A DNA stretch of 64,000 nt from Paraburkholderia largidicola (GTDB lineage Bacteria; Pseudomonadota; Gammaproteobacteria; Burkholderiales; Burkholderiaceae), in assembly GCF_013426895.1 (NCBI RefSeq), contig NZ_AP023175.1, forward strand, positions 1,550,001-1,614,000. The letters run 5' to 3'. Position numbers and translations under genes: made by a program. The stretch's first letter is position 1, and each line of letters begins with the position of its first letter. Under the pieces are notes generated by a model, which had not been told where the DNA came from, did not search any database, and saw nothing but the letters and a program-made list of their open reading frames with translations. Below, in pieces: positions 25,614 to 35,577 of the stretch.

Positions 25614-26705
25614 TCACGATCCCATCGCGGGCATGAAGTTGAACGACGGCGTCGGCACGAACTGTCTCGACACTTCGCCGGAATAGACCTGGCCTTTGTC
25701 GATGGTGAGCTTGAGCACGGGCGCGCCCGGCTTCAGGTTCAGCTTGTGCAGGTCGATCCAGAAGGTATCGGGACGCGTCGACGAATCGAAGTAGTAGACG
25801 AGGTTCGTCTGATCGGCGACAGTGCGCCAGATCGTCGACGACAGGTTCGGCTGGTCCGGCGTGCTGATGCCGAGCGGCACGCTGACGGAACGCATCACGC
25901 TCATCACGCTCGCCACGGCCTGATACGCATACGAACGGTTCGGCACGCCGACGATATAGTTCGGATCCAGTTGCTTCGGAATCGCCTCGAGCAGAAACGA
26001 CGCGCGCACGAAACGGTCGGCCGCGCGGTTCGTGCCGGGCAGGAACGTCAGGCCGCCGACGCCGCGCCAGTAGGTATCGAGCGCAAGCTGCTCGCTGTAG
26101 ATGGGCGAATTCGTCATGATCCTGTACGACTTGCCGTGGTGAATGACGAGCTTGCCGTCCAGATACTCCAGAATGGCGGAGTCGCCGCTCGCGTCGGAGA
26201 GCGACAGGTGAATCGTGAGCGGCTTGCCGTTGGGCAAAGGCGGCGCAATGATCTGAAACGGTTCCTTGCCGAACACGTCGACGGCTTCCGCGACGCTTGC
26301 GAAATTGTCGAGCGCATACTGCGCCCACAGGCTGATCGACATCGGCGCGCGCGTGGCGTCGGGCTTGCCGTAGTCGGTCTCCGCGAGATAGAGCGCGTTC
26401 GCCACCAGTCCGCGTTCGTTCATCCCGTCCACACTGCCGATCTCATAGCCCGACACGATCACGCTGCCGTACTTCGCTTTCCAGCGCGGCGAACGCGGCC
26501 CTGCGCGCCCATCGCGCTCGATACCCGCGGGAAACACCCACAGGTTCGACATCATGTCTTCGGACCAGTCCATCGAGCGGCCCGTAATGACGAGATTGCC
26601 GTCGCCGACATAGAGCGCGCGGGTGCACGCATCGGCCGCCAGCGCGATGAAAAGCGCGGCGATGGCCGCGAGCATCAGGGAGAACTTCGCAAACGGTTTA
26701 CGCAT
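25614..26705 (-). CDS. exported linear amide C-N hydrolase (choloylglycine-hydrolase-like Ntn enzyme)
   Basis: 363 residues. The signal peptide ends ALAADA and the next residue is Cys27, the catalytic N-terminal cysteine position of this Ntn family, followed by TRALYVGDGNLVITGRSMDW with the conserved Arg and Asp. Later family blocks include GMNERGLVANALYL, NFASVAEAVDVF and SNLW. Signal-peptide cleavage would itself expose the nucleophile. Family members cleave amide bonds in penicillin V, bile salts or acyl-homoserine lactones; the substrate here is not evident. Acts in the periplasm. Confidence 0.9.
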   Translation of the reverse strand: MRKPFAKFSLMLAAIAALFIALAADACTRALYVGDGNLVITGRSMDWSEDMMSNLWVFPAGIERDGRAGPRSPRWKAKYGSVIVSGYEIGSVDGMNERGLVANALYLAETDYGKPDATRAPMSISLWAQYALDNFASVAEAVDVFGKEPFQIIAPPLPNGKPLTIHLSLSDASGDSAILEYLDGKLVIHHGKSYRIMTNSPIYSEQLALDTYWRGVGGLTFLPGTNRAADRFVRASFLLEAIPKQLDPNYIVGVPNRSYAYQAVASVMSVMRSVSVPLGISTPDQPNLSSTIWRTVADQTNLVYYFDSSTRPDTFWIDLHKLNLKPGAPVLKLTIDKGQVYSGEVSRQFVPTPSFNFMPAMGS

Positions 26706-26886
26706 CAGCTGTCCTTTAGGCCCACGCCGGGCCGCTCATCGTGCCAATACGACTGCCAGGTTGACGGAGAGACAGCAACATTCTGTACTGTGTATGACGA
26801 AAGCGCACGCATCAGGCAGGCTGGCGCCGCGTTTTGCGCATTGATGCGAAAATCATGCTTTCCTGAAGCCAACACGAGTGCAACCG

Positions 26887-27375
26887 ATGTTCGAAGCCAC
26901 CATCAATACCGAGCTGCCCAAGGCCGAGTTCTATCAGGAGCTGGCGTCTCAGGCGCGCTCGCTGCTCGAAGGCGAATCGAACCAGATCGCCAATGCGGCC
27001 AATCTGTCGGCGCTGATCTTTCACAGCCTGCCGGAACTGAACTGGGCGGGTTTCTATTTCGCGCTCGACGGCGAGCTGGTCGTCGGCCCGTTTCAGGGCA
27101 AGCCCGCCTGCGTGCGCATTCCGATGGGCCGCGGCGTATGCGGCCGCGCAGCCGAAACGCGTGAGACGCAGGTCGTGCCGGATGTCGACGCGTTTCCGGG
27201 GCATATCGCTTGCGATTCGGCATCGCGCTCGGAGATCGTGATCCCGCTGCAAAAGGCGAACGGCGAACTGGTCGGTGTGCTCGATATCGACAGCCCCGTG
27301 CTCGCGCGCTTCGACGACGAAGACCGTCGCGGGCTCGAAGAAGTCGCGCAGATCTTCGTCGCATCGCTGCACTGA
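26887..27375 (+). CDS. msrC: free methionine-(R)-sulfoxide reductase (GAF domain)
   Basis: 162 residues, a single GAF domain with all three characteristic cysteines: KPACVRIPMGRGVCGRAAET and DAFPGHIACDSASRSEIVIP. Reduces free Met-R-sulfoxide in the cytoplasm with thioredoxin. ATG 26887 is chosen; a GTG three codons upstream is possible. Standing alone between the secreted amidase and a LysR gene. Confidence 0.94.
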   Translation: MFEATINTELPKAEFYQELASQARSLLEGESNQIANAANLSALIFHSLPELNWAGFYFALDGELVVGPFQGKPACVRIPMGRGVCGRAAETRETQVVPDVDAFPGHIACDSASRSEIVIPLQKANGELVGVLDIDSPVLARFDDEDRRGLEEVAQIFVASLH

Positions 27376-27466
27376 AAAGCTGAACACCTGGCGGGTTTCG
27401 CCTCCCGCCATCGCGAAGCGTTTGCACTAAGATCGCGATCACATCGTTTCGTCCGGGTGATACGCG

Positions 27467-28411
27467 GTGGACCTCAACGACGTCCGCATCTTCGTCAACG
27501 TCGTCCAGACTGGCAGTCTCCTGAACGCGGCCAGCCGGATGGGCATGCCGCTCGCCACCATCAGCCGGCGCATTCGTGCGCTGGAAAAAGAGCTGAACGT
27601 GCAACTGCTGGAGCGCTCGGCACGCGGCACCCGGCTCACCGACGCCGGCGCGCGGCTCTACCAGCACGCGAGTCTCGGCGTCGAGATTCTGAAAGACGGC
27701 GAGGAAGCCGTCGTCTCCGATCAGGCCATGCTCAAAGGTCGGTTGCGCCTGTCGCTGCCGCCCGCGTTCGATATCTGGTGGGATCTCCTGCACGACTTTC
27801 AGCGCCGCTATCCCGACATTCGCGTGCATGTGTACACGACCGAGCGGCGCGTCGATCTGATCGAGGAAGGCATCGACGTGGCGTTGCGCGTCGGCGCGAT
27901 CGCGCATGAGGCGATGGTTGCACGGCGCATGCTGTCGTATCGTCACGTGCTGGTGGCGAGCCCGCAACTGATCGCGCGCTTCGGCATGCCGCGCGAACCG
28001 TCCGCCCTCGCCCGTCTGCCCTGCGCGCTCTGGAACCGCGCGCCCAACGACGCCAACATATGGCACCTTGGCAAGACCACGGTGGAACCGCACATTTTGC
28101 TGACGACCAACGACTACGCGCAACTTCGATATCGCGCGCTGAACGGCGAGTTCGTCACCGAGCTTCCGCCCTTTCTCGCCGCCGAGCCGATCCGGCAAGG
28201 ACGGCTCGTCCCACTGCTGCCATCGCACCCGTTGCCGGATCAGCAGGTCAATCTGCTGTATCCGTCGCACCGGCATCCTTCCGCGATCGTGCGGACCTAT
28301 CTCGAGTTCTGTCAGTCGCGCATTGCGTGGTTCGTGGATGAGTGCGCGATCGAATGGAAACCTTCCACACAAGAAGCATCTGCGTCCGATTCTGTCGCGC
28401 AGTCGAAATAA
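27467..28411 (+). CDS. LysR family transcriptional regulator
   Basis: 314 residues from GTG 27467. HTH: VRIFVNVVQTGSLLNAASRM, LATISRRIRALEKELNVQLL, then a LysR effector domain. The short, direct N-terminus matches the family, so the unusual GTG start is credible. It is convergent with catalase, whose terminator hairpin begins immediately after its stop. The regulated gene is not clear; msrC upstream is on the same strand. Confidence 0.93.
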   Translation: MDLNDVRIFVNVVQTGSLLNAASRMGMPLATISRRIRALEKELNVQLLERSARGTRLTDAGARLYQHASLGVEILKDGEEAVVSDQAMLKGRLRLSLPPAFDIWWDLLHDFQRRYPDIRVHVYTTERRVDLIEEGIDVALRVGAIAHEAMVARRMLSYRHVLVASPQLIARFGMPREPSALARLPCALWNRAPNDANIWHLGKTTVEPHILLTTNDYAQLRYRALNGEFVTELPPFLAAEPIRQGRLVPLLPSHPLPDQQVNLLYPSHRHPSAIVRTYLEFCQSRIAWFVDECAIEWKPSTQEASASDSVAQSK

Positions 28412-28442
28412 AAAGCCCCGAAGGCCGTTCGACCTTCGGGGC
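28410..28442 (-). terminator. Rho-independent terminator of the catalase gene
   Basis: A perfect 10-bp stem GCCCCGAAGG (28415-28424)/CCTTCGGGGC (28433-28442) is followed on the minus strand by TTTTT (28414-28410). It is placed 50 bp past the catalase stop and abuts the stop of the convergent LysR gene, so it may stop both transcripts. Confidence 0.9.
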
Positions 28443-28491
28443 GGGTTCAGCGCGAGCGGCAACAGCCGTCAGGTGCTAGTCAAAACGCGTC

Positions 28492-29955
28492 TCACAGCGC
28501 GCGATTGGGCGTCGCGCTCGCCTTGCTCGCCGATTCGAGCGCAGCCGCGACGCCTTGTCCATACGCGGGATCGGCCTTCGTGCAGTGCTCGATGTGCAGC
28601 TTCCGGATCGGCTCCGACACGCCCGCCAACGCGCGCGCCGTGTTGTCGAACAGCGTCTGCTTCTGCTCCGGCGACATCAGGCGGAACAGATTGCCCGGCT
28701 GCGAGAAGTAGTCGTCGTCGGTGCGGTGGTTCCAGTGATCGGCGGCGCCTTCGATCGACAGCGGCGGCTCGCTGAAGTCCGGCTGATCGAGCCATTCGCC
28801 GCGCGTATTCGGGTTGTACGGCGTCGCGCCGCCCATGTTGCCGTCGACGCGCATCGAGCCGTCGCGGTGATAGCTATGCACGGGGCACCTCGGCGCATTC
28901 ACGGGAATCAGGCTGTGATTCACGCCAAGGCGATAACGCTGCGCGTCGCCGTACGAGAACAGGCGGCCTTGCAGCATCTTGTCCGGCGAGAAGCTGATGC
29001 CCGGCACCACGTTGGCGGGATTGAACGCGGACTGCTCGACATCGGCGAAATGGTTGTCCGCGTTGCGGTTCAATTCCATCACGCCGACTTCGATCAGCGG
29101 GTAATCCTTCTTCGGCCAGATCTTGGTCAGATCGAACGGGTTGTACGAAGTCTTCGATGCGTCCTTCTCCGGCATCACCTGCACGTACATCGTCCACTTC
29201 GGGAATTCGTTGCCTTCGATCGATTCGTACAGGTCGCGATGCGAGCTCTCGCGGTCCGCGCCGACCAGCGCCGTCGCTTCCGCATCCGACAGGTTCTGGA
29301 TTCCCTGCTGCGTATGCAGATGGAACTTCACCCAGAAGCGTTCCTTGTCGGCGTTGATGAAGCTGAACGTATGGCTGCCGAAACCGTGCATATGACGGAA
29401 CGACTTCGGAATGCCGCGATCGCTCATCACGATCGTCACCTGATGCAGTGCTTCGGGCAATTGCGTCCAGAAGTCCCAGTTGCTTTCGGCGCTGCGCAGG
29501 CCCGAGCGCGGGTCGCGCTTGATCGCGTGGTTGAGGTCGGGGAATTTCAGCGGATCGCGCAGGAAGAACACGGGCGTGTTGTTGCCAACGAGATCCCAGT
29601 TGCCTTCGTCCGTATAGAACTTCACGGCGAAGCCGCGGATGTCGCGCTCGGCATCGGCTGCGCCGCGTTCGCCTGCTACCGTCGAGAAGCGCGCGAACAG
29701 TTCCGTCTTCTTGCCGATCTGCGAAAAGATCTTGGCGCGCGTGTACTTCGAGATGTCATGCGTGACCGTGAACGTGCCGAACGCACCCGAGCCTTTCGCA
29801 TGCATGCGGCGCTCGGGAATCACTTCGCGGTCGAAGTGCGCGAGCTTCTCGAGGAACCACACGTCCTGCAGCAACGCAGGGCCGCGCGGCCCCGCCGTCT
29901 GGATGTTCTGATTGTCTACAACGGGTGCGCCAAAAGCAGTCGTCAGTTTGTTCAC
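28492..29955 (-). CDS. katA: catalase, small-subunit haem type
   Basis: 487 residues. N-terminal [16 protein letters not shown], the catalytic-His block [14 protein letters not shown], the distal Asn block [17 protein letters not shown], and the proximal haem Tyr block [14 protein letters not shown] are all present. Length fits clade-3 catalases that degrade H2O2 with NADPH protection. The real start is GTG 29955 (GTG AAC AAA CTG) with GGAGGG 6 bp upstream; the longer frame to 30087 has no catalase homology. It is terminated at 28410-28442. Confidence 0.96.
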   Translation of the reverse strand: MNKLTTAFGAPVVDNQNIQTAGPRGPALLQDVWFLEKLAHFDREVIPERRMHAKGSGAFGTFTVTHDISKYTRAKIFSQIGKKTELFARFSTVAGERGAADAERDIRGFAVKFYTDEGNWDLVGNNTPVFFLRDPLKFPDLNHAIKRDPRSGLRSAESNWDFWTQLPEALHQVTIVMSDRGIPKSFRHMHGFGSHTFSFINADKERFWVKFHLHTQQGIQNLSDAEATALVGADRESSHRDLYESIEGNEFPKWTMYVQVMPEKDASKTSYNPFDLTKIWPKKDYPLIEVGVMELNRNADNHFADVEQSAFNPANVVPGISFSPDKMLQGRLFSYGDAQRYRLGVNHSLIPVNAPRCPVHSYHRDGSMRVDGNMGGATPYNPNTRGEWLDQPDFSEPPLSIEGAADHWNHRTDDDYFSQPGNLFRLMSPEQKQTLFDNTARALAGVSEPIRKLHIEHCTKADPAYGQGVAAALESASKASATPNRAL

Positions 29956-30401
29956 GTCTAGCCCTCCAACACTGATAGGAAGCTCCGGGGACGCGCCACC
30001 GGATCGTACTGTGGGATTTCCAGCGACGGCGGTCGCCATGGCAGATCGGCAACCGCAGTCTCTGAAGGCGAAATCGGGGACGGTCATGCCGTCGTCATGT
30101 CAGTCTGCGCAGTGCTCACAACGCGCGGACCAGTTACTGCCGAGCGATCTTAGCGCCATTCGAACAAGCGAGCAGAGAAGGGGCGAGCCTCGAATGGCAA
30201 CGCATGCAGCACGTGCAAGTTGCAATGCCTGAAGCGGACGACGGATGAATGACGTTCAATGCGCACCGGGTCAAAGTGCTATGAGTTTGCGAAATCCGAT
30301 AAAAATTTTAAGTTAGCGCTGGCTTTATTGTCCCTGTCATATACATACCAGATTGCCGGACCATGACAGATAACTAACGAAGAACACGCCGACGACACTC
30401 G
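29956..30401. other. 446-bp divergent promoter region between catalase and the RpiR-type gene
   Basis: No gene is supported. The right end (30290-30370) is AT-rich (AAAAATTTTAAGTTAGC), suitable for the promoter of the ddp operon. An oxidative-stress regulator site for catalase would be expected near 29960-30060, but I cannot pick one out by eye. Confidence 0.5.
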
Positions 30402-31286
30402 ATGTCCACCGCATTCGCCCACACAGTCGAAGCCAGCTTCGCGACGCTGACGCCCACGGCCAAGCGCATCGCCAGCTACATGCTGGCGAATCTGGAACGC
30501 CTCGGCCTGGAAACGGCGGACCAGATCGCGCAGCAAACGGGCACGAGCGGTATATCGGTGGGGCGCTTTTTGCGCAGCGTCGGCTATCGCAATCTCGACG
30601 ACCTGAAGCGCGAGTTGCGCGGCGCGCAATCTCGCCCGTGGTTCATCACCGACCGGCTCGATGCTTACCGTAGCGAGCGCGATGACAACGATAACGGCGC
30701 AAACGGCGTCGATCCAGGCGACCTTGCCGTTTCGCACTCGCTCGATCTCGAAGTCGACGCCATCCGCTACGTTTATCAGCTGGCGCAAGGCGAGACGTTC
30801 GCGCGCATCGCGCAGCGCATTGCCGAGGCGGATGCCGTCTTCATCCTCGGCATTCAATCGACGCGCGGCATTTCCAACGCGTTCTACAGCTACCTGGAGT
30901 ACCTGCGCCCGCGCGTGTTCTATTCCGACGGGATGTCCGGCTCGTACGTCGACTCGCTCAATTCGGAGTTCGCGTCACCCTATCTGATCGTCACCGACAC
31001 GCGGGCGTATTCGCGCATCGCGCGGCGCTATTGCGAAGCGGCGACGCGGCGCGAATTGCCGTTTGCGCTCGTCACCGATCTCTACTGCCCATGGGCGCGC
31101 GAATTCCCCAGCGACCTGATTCAGGTGAAGACGGACGTTGGCCAGTTCTGGGATTCGCTCGCGCCGCTTACGTGCCTGTTCAACCTGCTGTTGACGTCGA
31201 TTGTCGAACGACTGGGTCCGGCTATCGACCAACGTGTTGCGCGCAACCGGGAGTTGCAGCGCGAACTCGATCAATTCGACCTCTGA
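30402..31286 (+). CDS. RpiR/MurR family transcriptional regulator
   Basis: 294 residues. N-terminal HTH_6 domain (LTPTAKRIASYMLANLERLG, then QIAQQTGTSGISVGRFLRSV, about 10-75) followed by a SIS sugar-phosphate-binding domain (about 135-270, ILGIQSTRGISNAFYSYLEY). Such regulators sense phosphosugars; in MurR the ligand is MurNAc-6-phosphate. Here the gene sits 5 bp before the D-Ala-D-Ala dipeptidase gene, so it most likely controls the ddp operon, and a cell-wall-derived signal would make biological sense (inference). Confidence 0.92.
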   Translation: MSTAFAHTVEASFATLTPTAKRIASYMLANLERLGLETADQIAQQTGTSGISVGRFLRSVGYRNLDDLKRELRGAQSRPWFITDRLDAYRSERDDNDNGANGVDPGDLAVSHSLDLEVDAIRYVYQLAQGETFARIAQRIAEADAVFILGIQSTRGISNAFYSYLEYLRPRVFYSDGMSGSYVDSLNSEFASPYLIVTDTRAYSRIARRYCEAATRRELPFALVTDLYCPWAREFPSDLIQVKTDVGQFWDSLAPLTCLFNLLLTSIVERLGPAIDQRVARNRELQRELDQFDL

Positions 31287-31291
31287 TTCTC

Positions 31292-31858
31292 ATGACCGAT
31301 ACCCCACAACTGATTCATATCACCCCGGAAACGCATGGCGTCGAACTCGACCTCGCCTACGCGACCGCCAACAACTTCACTGGCAAGCCGATCTATAAGG
31401 AAGCGCACTGCCTGTTGCTCGCGCCCGCTGAAGCGGGCTTGCGCAAGGCGGTCGAACTCGCGGCGAGTATCGGCATGAAGCTGCGCATTTTCGACGCGTA
31501 CCGTCCGCCGCAGGCGCAACAGGTACTGTGGGACTTCCTGCCTGATCCAACCTATATCGCGGAACTCGGGCGCGGCTCGAATCATAGCCGCGGCACTGCC
31601 CTTGATCTGACCTTGATCGACAGCCATGGAGAAGCGCTCGACATGGGCACGGGCTTCGACGCGATGGTGAAGGAGTCAGAGCATTTTCACCCGGGCCTGC
31701 CGCAGCATGTGCAGCGAAACCGCTTGCTGCTGCTCGGCATCATGCATGCCGCCGGCTTCACGCATATCGCCAGCGAGTGGTGGCATTACGAAATTCCCGG
31801 CTCGCGCGCGCTGCCCATTATCGACAACAGCGAAAGCGGCCCGTTCAAGCTGATGTAA
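31292..31858 (+). CDS. ddpX: D-alanyl-D-alanine dipeptidase
   Basis: 188 residues, VanX/DdpX family zinc peptidase. Zinc and catalytic blocks are SNHSRGTALDLTLID (SxHxxGxAxD) and SEWWHYE (ExxWH), plus FDAYRPPQAQQ. Hydrolyses D-Ala-D-Ala dipeptide in the cytoplasm. It precedes a full dipeptide ABC transporter, as in E. coli ddpXABCDF, so the role is probably scavenging of cell-wall D-Ala-D-Ala rather than vancomycin resistance. Confidence 0.93.
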   Translation: MTDTPQLIHITPETHGVELDLAYATANNFTGKPIYKEAHCLLLAPAEAGLRKAVELAASIGMKLRIFDAYRPPQAQQVLWDFLPDPTYIAELGRGSNHSRGTALDLTLIDSHGEALDMGTGFDAMVKESEHFHPGLPQHVQRNRLLLLGIMHAAGFTHIASEWWHYEIPGSRALPIIDNSESGPFKLM

Positions 31859-31913
31859 TCCGCCTCTTTTTTGCAGCCTTTCCCCGCATGTTCCCTCTCG
31901 ATACGGAGCAAGT

Positions 31914-33521
31914 ATGAATCTGGTTCTGCGCAATGCGCTAGCGGCAGTCGCCGTCGTTTCGGCACTGACGCTTACGATGACGACAACAAGCACCGCATTG
32001 GCGGCCACGCCGAAAGACATGCTGGTGATCGCCACCACGCTCGACGAGTTTTCCACGCTCGATCCGGGCGAAGTGTACGAGCTGGTGCCCGAAGAATATG
32101 TCGCGAACACCTACGACCGTCTCGTGCGTGTCGATCTGAAAGACCCGTCGAAATTCAATGGCGACGTCGCGCAGTCGTGGACGGTCAGCCCGGACGGACT
32201 CACGTTCACCTTCAAGATTCGCCCGGACCTCAAGTTCCATTCCGGCAATCCGCTCACGGCTGATGACGTCGCGTGGTCGATACAACGCTGTGTGCTGCTC
32301 GACAAGGGCGCGGCTGCCGTGCTGCAAGGCATCGGCCTGACGAAGGACAACGCGCTGCAAAACGTCAAGAAGGTCGACGACTCGACCGTCAGCATCACGA
32401 CCGATCAGAAATACGCGCCCACGTTCGTGCTGAACGTGCTGGGCGCGTGGCCTGCTTCCGTGCTCGACAAGAAGCTGCTGCTGTCGCACCAGAAGGGCAA
32501 TGATTTCGGCAACGAATGGCTGCGCACCAACGAGGCCGGCTCCGGCGCGTACAAGCTGGTCAAATGGACGGCAAACGACAGCATCATCCTGCAGAAGTAC
32601 GACGGCTACCGCATGCCGCTGGCGATGAAGCGCATCGTGATGCGTCACGTGCCCGAAGCTTCGAGCCAACGCCTGTTGCTCGAGAACGGCGACGCGGATG
32701 TCGCGCGCAATCTCAGCCCCGACGATCTCGCCACGCTCACGAAGGGCAACAAGGTGACCGTGACGTCCGTGCCGCAGGCGACGCTGCTCTATCTCGGCCT
32801 CAACGTGAAGAACCCGAATCTCGCGAAGCCGGAAGTGCAGGAGGCCATGAAATGGCTGATCGATTATGACGGCATCCAGAAGAACGTGACGAAGAACACC
32901 TTCAAGGTTCATCAGACGTTCTTGCCGGAAGGCTTTCTCGGTGCGCTGAACAGCAATCCGTATCATCAGGACGTCGCGAAAGCGAAGGCGCTGCTGGCGA
33001 AAGCGGGCTTGCCAAATGGCTTCAACGTGACGATGGACGTGCGCAGCGCGTATCCGTACAACGAAATCGCACAGGCCGTGCAGGCCAATCTCGCACAAGG
33101 TGGCATCAAGGTCGAGATCATTCCGGGCGACAACAAGCAGACGCTCGCAAAATATCGCGCGCGACAGCACGATATCTATATCGGCGAATGGTCGGCGGAT
33201 TACATCGACCCGCACAGCAATGCGCAGGGCTACGCGTGGAATCCCGACAACTCCGACAAGTCCTCGTACAAGATGCTCGCATGGCGTAATTCGTGGGACA
33301 TTCCCGATCTGACGAAAGAGACCAACGCGGCACTCGCTGAATCGTCGACGGCCAAACGCGCGCAGCTTTATCAAACGATGCAGAAGGAAATGCTCGCGAA
33401 GTCGCCGTTCGTCATCATGTTCCAGCAAGTGTCGCAAGTGGCGATGCGTCCGGGTGTGTCGGGCCTCGAAGTCGGTCCGATCAACGATCTCGTGTCGTAT
33501 CTGCACGTGAAGAAGCAATAA
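31914..33521 (+). CDS. ddpA: dipeptide ABC transporter, periplasmic binding protein
   Basis: 535 residues, solute-binding family 5. Signal peptide ends near residue 28 (TALA-AT). Family blocks VANTYDRLVRVDLKDP, NPLTADDVAWSIQR and a C-terminal VIMFQQVSQVAMRP are present. It captures the peptide in the periplasm and delivers it to the two permeases encoded next. Symbol assigned by operon order; substrate by association with the dipeptidase. Confidence 0.93.
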   Translation: MNLVLRNALAAVAVVSALTLTMTTTSTALAATPKDMLVIATTLDEFSTLDPGEVYELVPEEYVANTYDRLVRVDLKDPSKFNGDVAQSWTVSPDGLTFTFKIRPDLKFHSGNPLTADDVAWSIQRCVLLDKGAAAVLQGIGLTKDNALQNVKKVDDSTVSITTDQKYAPTFVLNVLGAWPASVLDKKLLLSHQKGNDFGNEWLRTNEAGSGAYKLVKWTANDSIILQKYDGYRMPLAMKRIVMRHVPEASSQRLLLENGDADVARNLSPDDLATLTKGNKVTVTSVPQATLLYLGLNVKNPNLAKPEVQEAMKWLIDYDGIQKNVTKNTFKVHQTFLPEGFLGALNSNPYHQDVAKAKALLAKAGLPNGFNVTMDVRSAYPYNEIAQAVQANLAQGGIKVEIIPGDNKQTLAKYRARQHDIYIGEWSADYIDPHSNAQGYAWNPDNSDKSSYKMLAWRNSWDIPDLTKETNAALAESSTAKRAQLYQTMQKEMLAKSPFVIMFQQVSQVAMRPGVSGLEVGPINDLVSYLHVKKQ

Positions 33522-33532
33522 GCGCGGCAGAC

Positions 33533-34603
33533 ATGTCGACACCGCTCACTCCCATCGATCAGATCCGCGCTGCGTCCGCGCGCAGCGCGGGCTTGCGCTG
33601 GACGTTGCGCGTGCTGCGCTGGGCGCTCACGCTTGCCATCACGTTCATAGGGCTGCTGGCCGTGACGTTCGTGATCGGCCGCAAGGTGCCGATCGATCCC
33701 GTGCTCGCGATACTCGGCGACCGCGCGTCGGCGAGCGCCTATGCGGCAGCGCGCATCCAGCTGGGCCTCGACAAGCCGCTTGCCGAGCAGTTCTTCATCT
33801 ATGTAAGCGCGGTGCTGCATGGCGATCTCGGCGTATCGCTGCTGACGGCCAACCCGGTGATCGACGACATCAAGCGCGTGTTCCCCGCGACGCTCGAACT
33901 CGCGACACTGTCGACGATCATCGGAGTACTGGTGGGCGTGCCGCTCGGCGTGATAGCCGCCGTTCGACACAACCGCTGGATCGATCACGTGGCGCGCTTC
34001 ATCGGTTTGATCGGCAGTTCGGTGCCGGTGTTCTGGCTCGGCCTGATGGGACTGTTGCTGTTCTATGCAAAGCTGCATTGGGTGTCTGGGCCGGGCAGGC
34101 TCGATCCAGTATTCGACGGCATGGTCGATACGCGAACGGGCAGCCTGCTGATCGATTCATTGATCGCAGGCGAATGGGATGTGTTCTTCAATGCGCTGTC
34201 GCATATCGCATTGCCCGCTGCGATACTCGGCTACTACTCGGTCGCGTATCTGAGCCGGATGACGCGCTCTTTCATGCTCGATCAGTTGAATCAGGAGTAC
34301 ATCACCACGGCACGCGCCAAAGGTCTGTCCGAGCGGCGCGTGGTGTGGGTGCATGCGTTCGGCAATATCGCGGTGCCGCTGCTCACCGTGATCGCGCTCT
34401 CATACAGCTTTCTGCTCGAAGGTTCGGTGTTGACGGAGATCGTCTTCGCGTGGCCCGGCATCGGCTCGTATTTGACGGGAGCGTTGCTCAACGCCGACAT
34501 GAATGCCGTGCTCGGCAGCACGCTCGTGATCGGCATCACCTTCATCGCGTTGAATCTGCTGACCGACGCGCTCTATCGCGTGTTCGATCCGCGCGCCCGC
34601 TGA
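33533..34603 (+). CDS. ddpB: dipeptide ABC transporter permease 1
   Basis: 356 residues, DppB/OppB type, six membrane segments, and the EAA loop with its Gly three residues after Ala (TTARAKGLSERRVVWVHAF, about 260-280). A ~35-residue cytoplasmic N-terminal extension precedes the first segment. It starts 11 bp after ddpA stops. Forms the inner-membrane channel with DdpC. Confidence 0.92.
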   Translation: MSTPLTPIDQIRAASARSAGLRWTLRVLRWALTLAITFIGLLAVTFVIGRKVPIDPVLAILGDRASASAYAAARIQLGLDKPLAEQFFIYVSAVLHGDLGVSLLTANPVIDDIKRVFPATLELATLSTIIGVLVGVPLGVIAAVRHNRWIDHVARFIGLIGSSVPVFWLGLMGLLLFYAKLHWVSGPGRLDPVFDGMVDTRTGSLLIDSLIAGEWDVFFNALSHIALPAAILGYYSVAYLSRMTRSFMLDQLNQEYITTARAKGLSERRVVWVHAFGNIAVPLLTVIALSYSFLLEGSVLTEIVFAWPGIGSYLTGALLNADMNAVLGSTLVIGITFIALNLLTDALYRVFDPRAR

Positions 34604-34622
34604 TGCAACGGAGACTTTCGAC

Positions 34623-35576
34623 GTGCGACCTCCTGTTGACCGTTCCACATCGGACTGGCCGATGAACGCGACCCGTCCCACCTGGAAAGAATGGCTGCTG
34701 ACGGACACGCCCGCATCGCGCCGGCAAGCTGCGTTCGGCCTCGCCTATCGGCGCTGGCGGCGTTTCAGGGGCAATCCGTTGTCGGTGTTCGGCTTTTCGA
34801 TTCTCGTACTGCTGGTGGTCGTCGCGATCATCGGGCCGTGGATCGCGCCGCACGATCCCTTGCAGCAGGTGTTGTCCGACCGGCTGTTGCCTCCCGGCTC
34901 GGCGTCTCACTGGCTCGGCACCGATCAGCTCGGCCGCGATATTCTCTCGCGCATCATTTACGGCTCGCGGCTGACGCTGTCGATCGCGATACTCGTCGTG
35001 GTGGTCGTCGTGCCCATCGGCCTGCTGATCGGCACGACGGCGGGCTTCTTCGGCGGCTGGGTCGACAACGTGTTGATGCGCGTGACCGACATCGCGCTCG
35101 CGTTTCCAAAGATCGTGCTCGCACTCGCCTTCGCGGCTGCGTTGGGGCCGGGCGTGTTCAATGCCGTGATCGCCATTTCGATTACCGCATGGCCGGCGTA
35201 TGCGCGGCTCGCGCGCGCCGAGACCTTGCGCCTCGTGCAGACCGACTTCATTCACGTTGCGCGGCTGCAAGGCGCGTCTAACCTGCGCATTCTGTTGCGC
35301 TATATCGTGCCGCTCTGTTCGTCGTCGGTGATCGTGCGCGCGACGCTCGATATGGCGGGCATTATTCTGACCGTCGCGGGCCTGGGCTTTCTTGGACTCG
35401 GCGCGCAGCCACCGAGTCCCGAATGGGGCTTCATGGTCGCATCGGGCCGCAACGTGCTGCTCGATTCGTGGTGGGTCGCCACACTTCCAGGCTTCGCGAT
35501 TCTGCTCGTGAGCCTCGCGTTCAATCTGCTTGGCGACGGACTGCGCGACGTTTTCGATCCGCGTCATGGAGACTGA
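34623..35576 (+). CDS. ddpC: dipeptide ABC transporter permease 2
   Basis: 317 residues from GTG 34623, which has GGAG 9 bp upstream; ATG 34662 (304 residues) is the alternative but lacks a ribosome-binding site. DppC/OppC type, with the N-terminal block WRRFRGNPLSVFGFSILVLL, HWLGTDQLGRDILSRIIYGS, and EAA loop DFIHVARLQGASNLRILLRY. Partners DdpB. Confidence 0.92.
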   Translation: MRPPVDRSTSDWPMNATRPTWKEWLLTDTPASRRQAAFGLAYRRWRRFRGNPLSVFGFSILVLLVVVAIIGPWIAPHDPLQQVLSDRLLPPGSASHWLGTDQLGRDILSRIIYGSRLTLSIAILVVVVVVPIGLLIGTTAGFFGGWVDNVLMRVTDIALAFPKIVLALAFAAALGPGVFNAVIAISITAWPAYARLARAETLRLVQTDFIHVARLQGASNLRILLRYIVPLCSSSVIVRATLDMAGIILTVAGLGFLGLGAQPPSPEWGFMVASGRNVLLDSWWVATLPGFAILLVSLAFNLLGDGLRDVFDPRHGD

Positions 35577-35577
35577 C

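Noticed and set aside
31292..31858. Vancomycin-resistance VanX
   Set aside because: No vanH, vanA or vanRS genes; the context is a dipeptide transporter operon in a Gram-negative organism, so dipeptide scavenging is the better reading.
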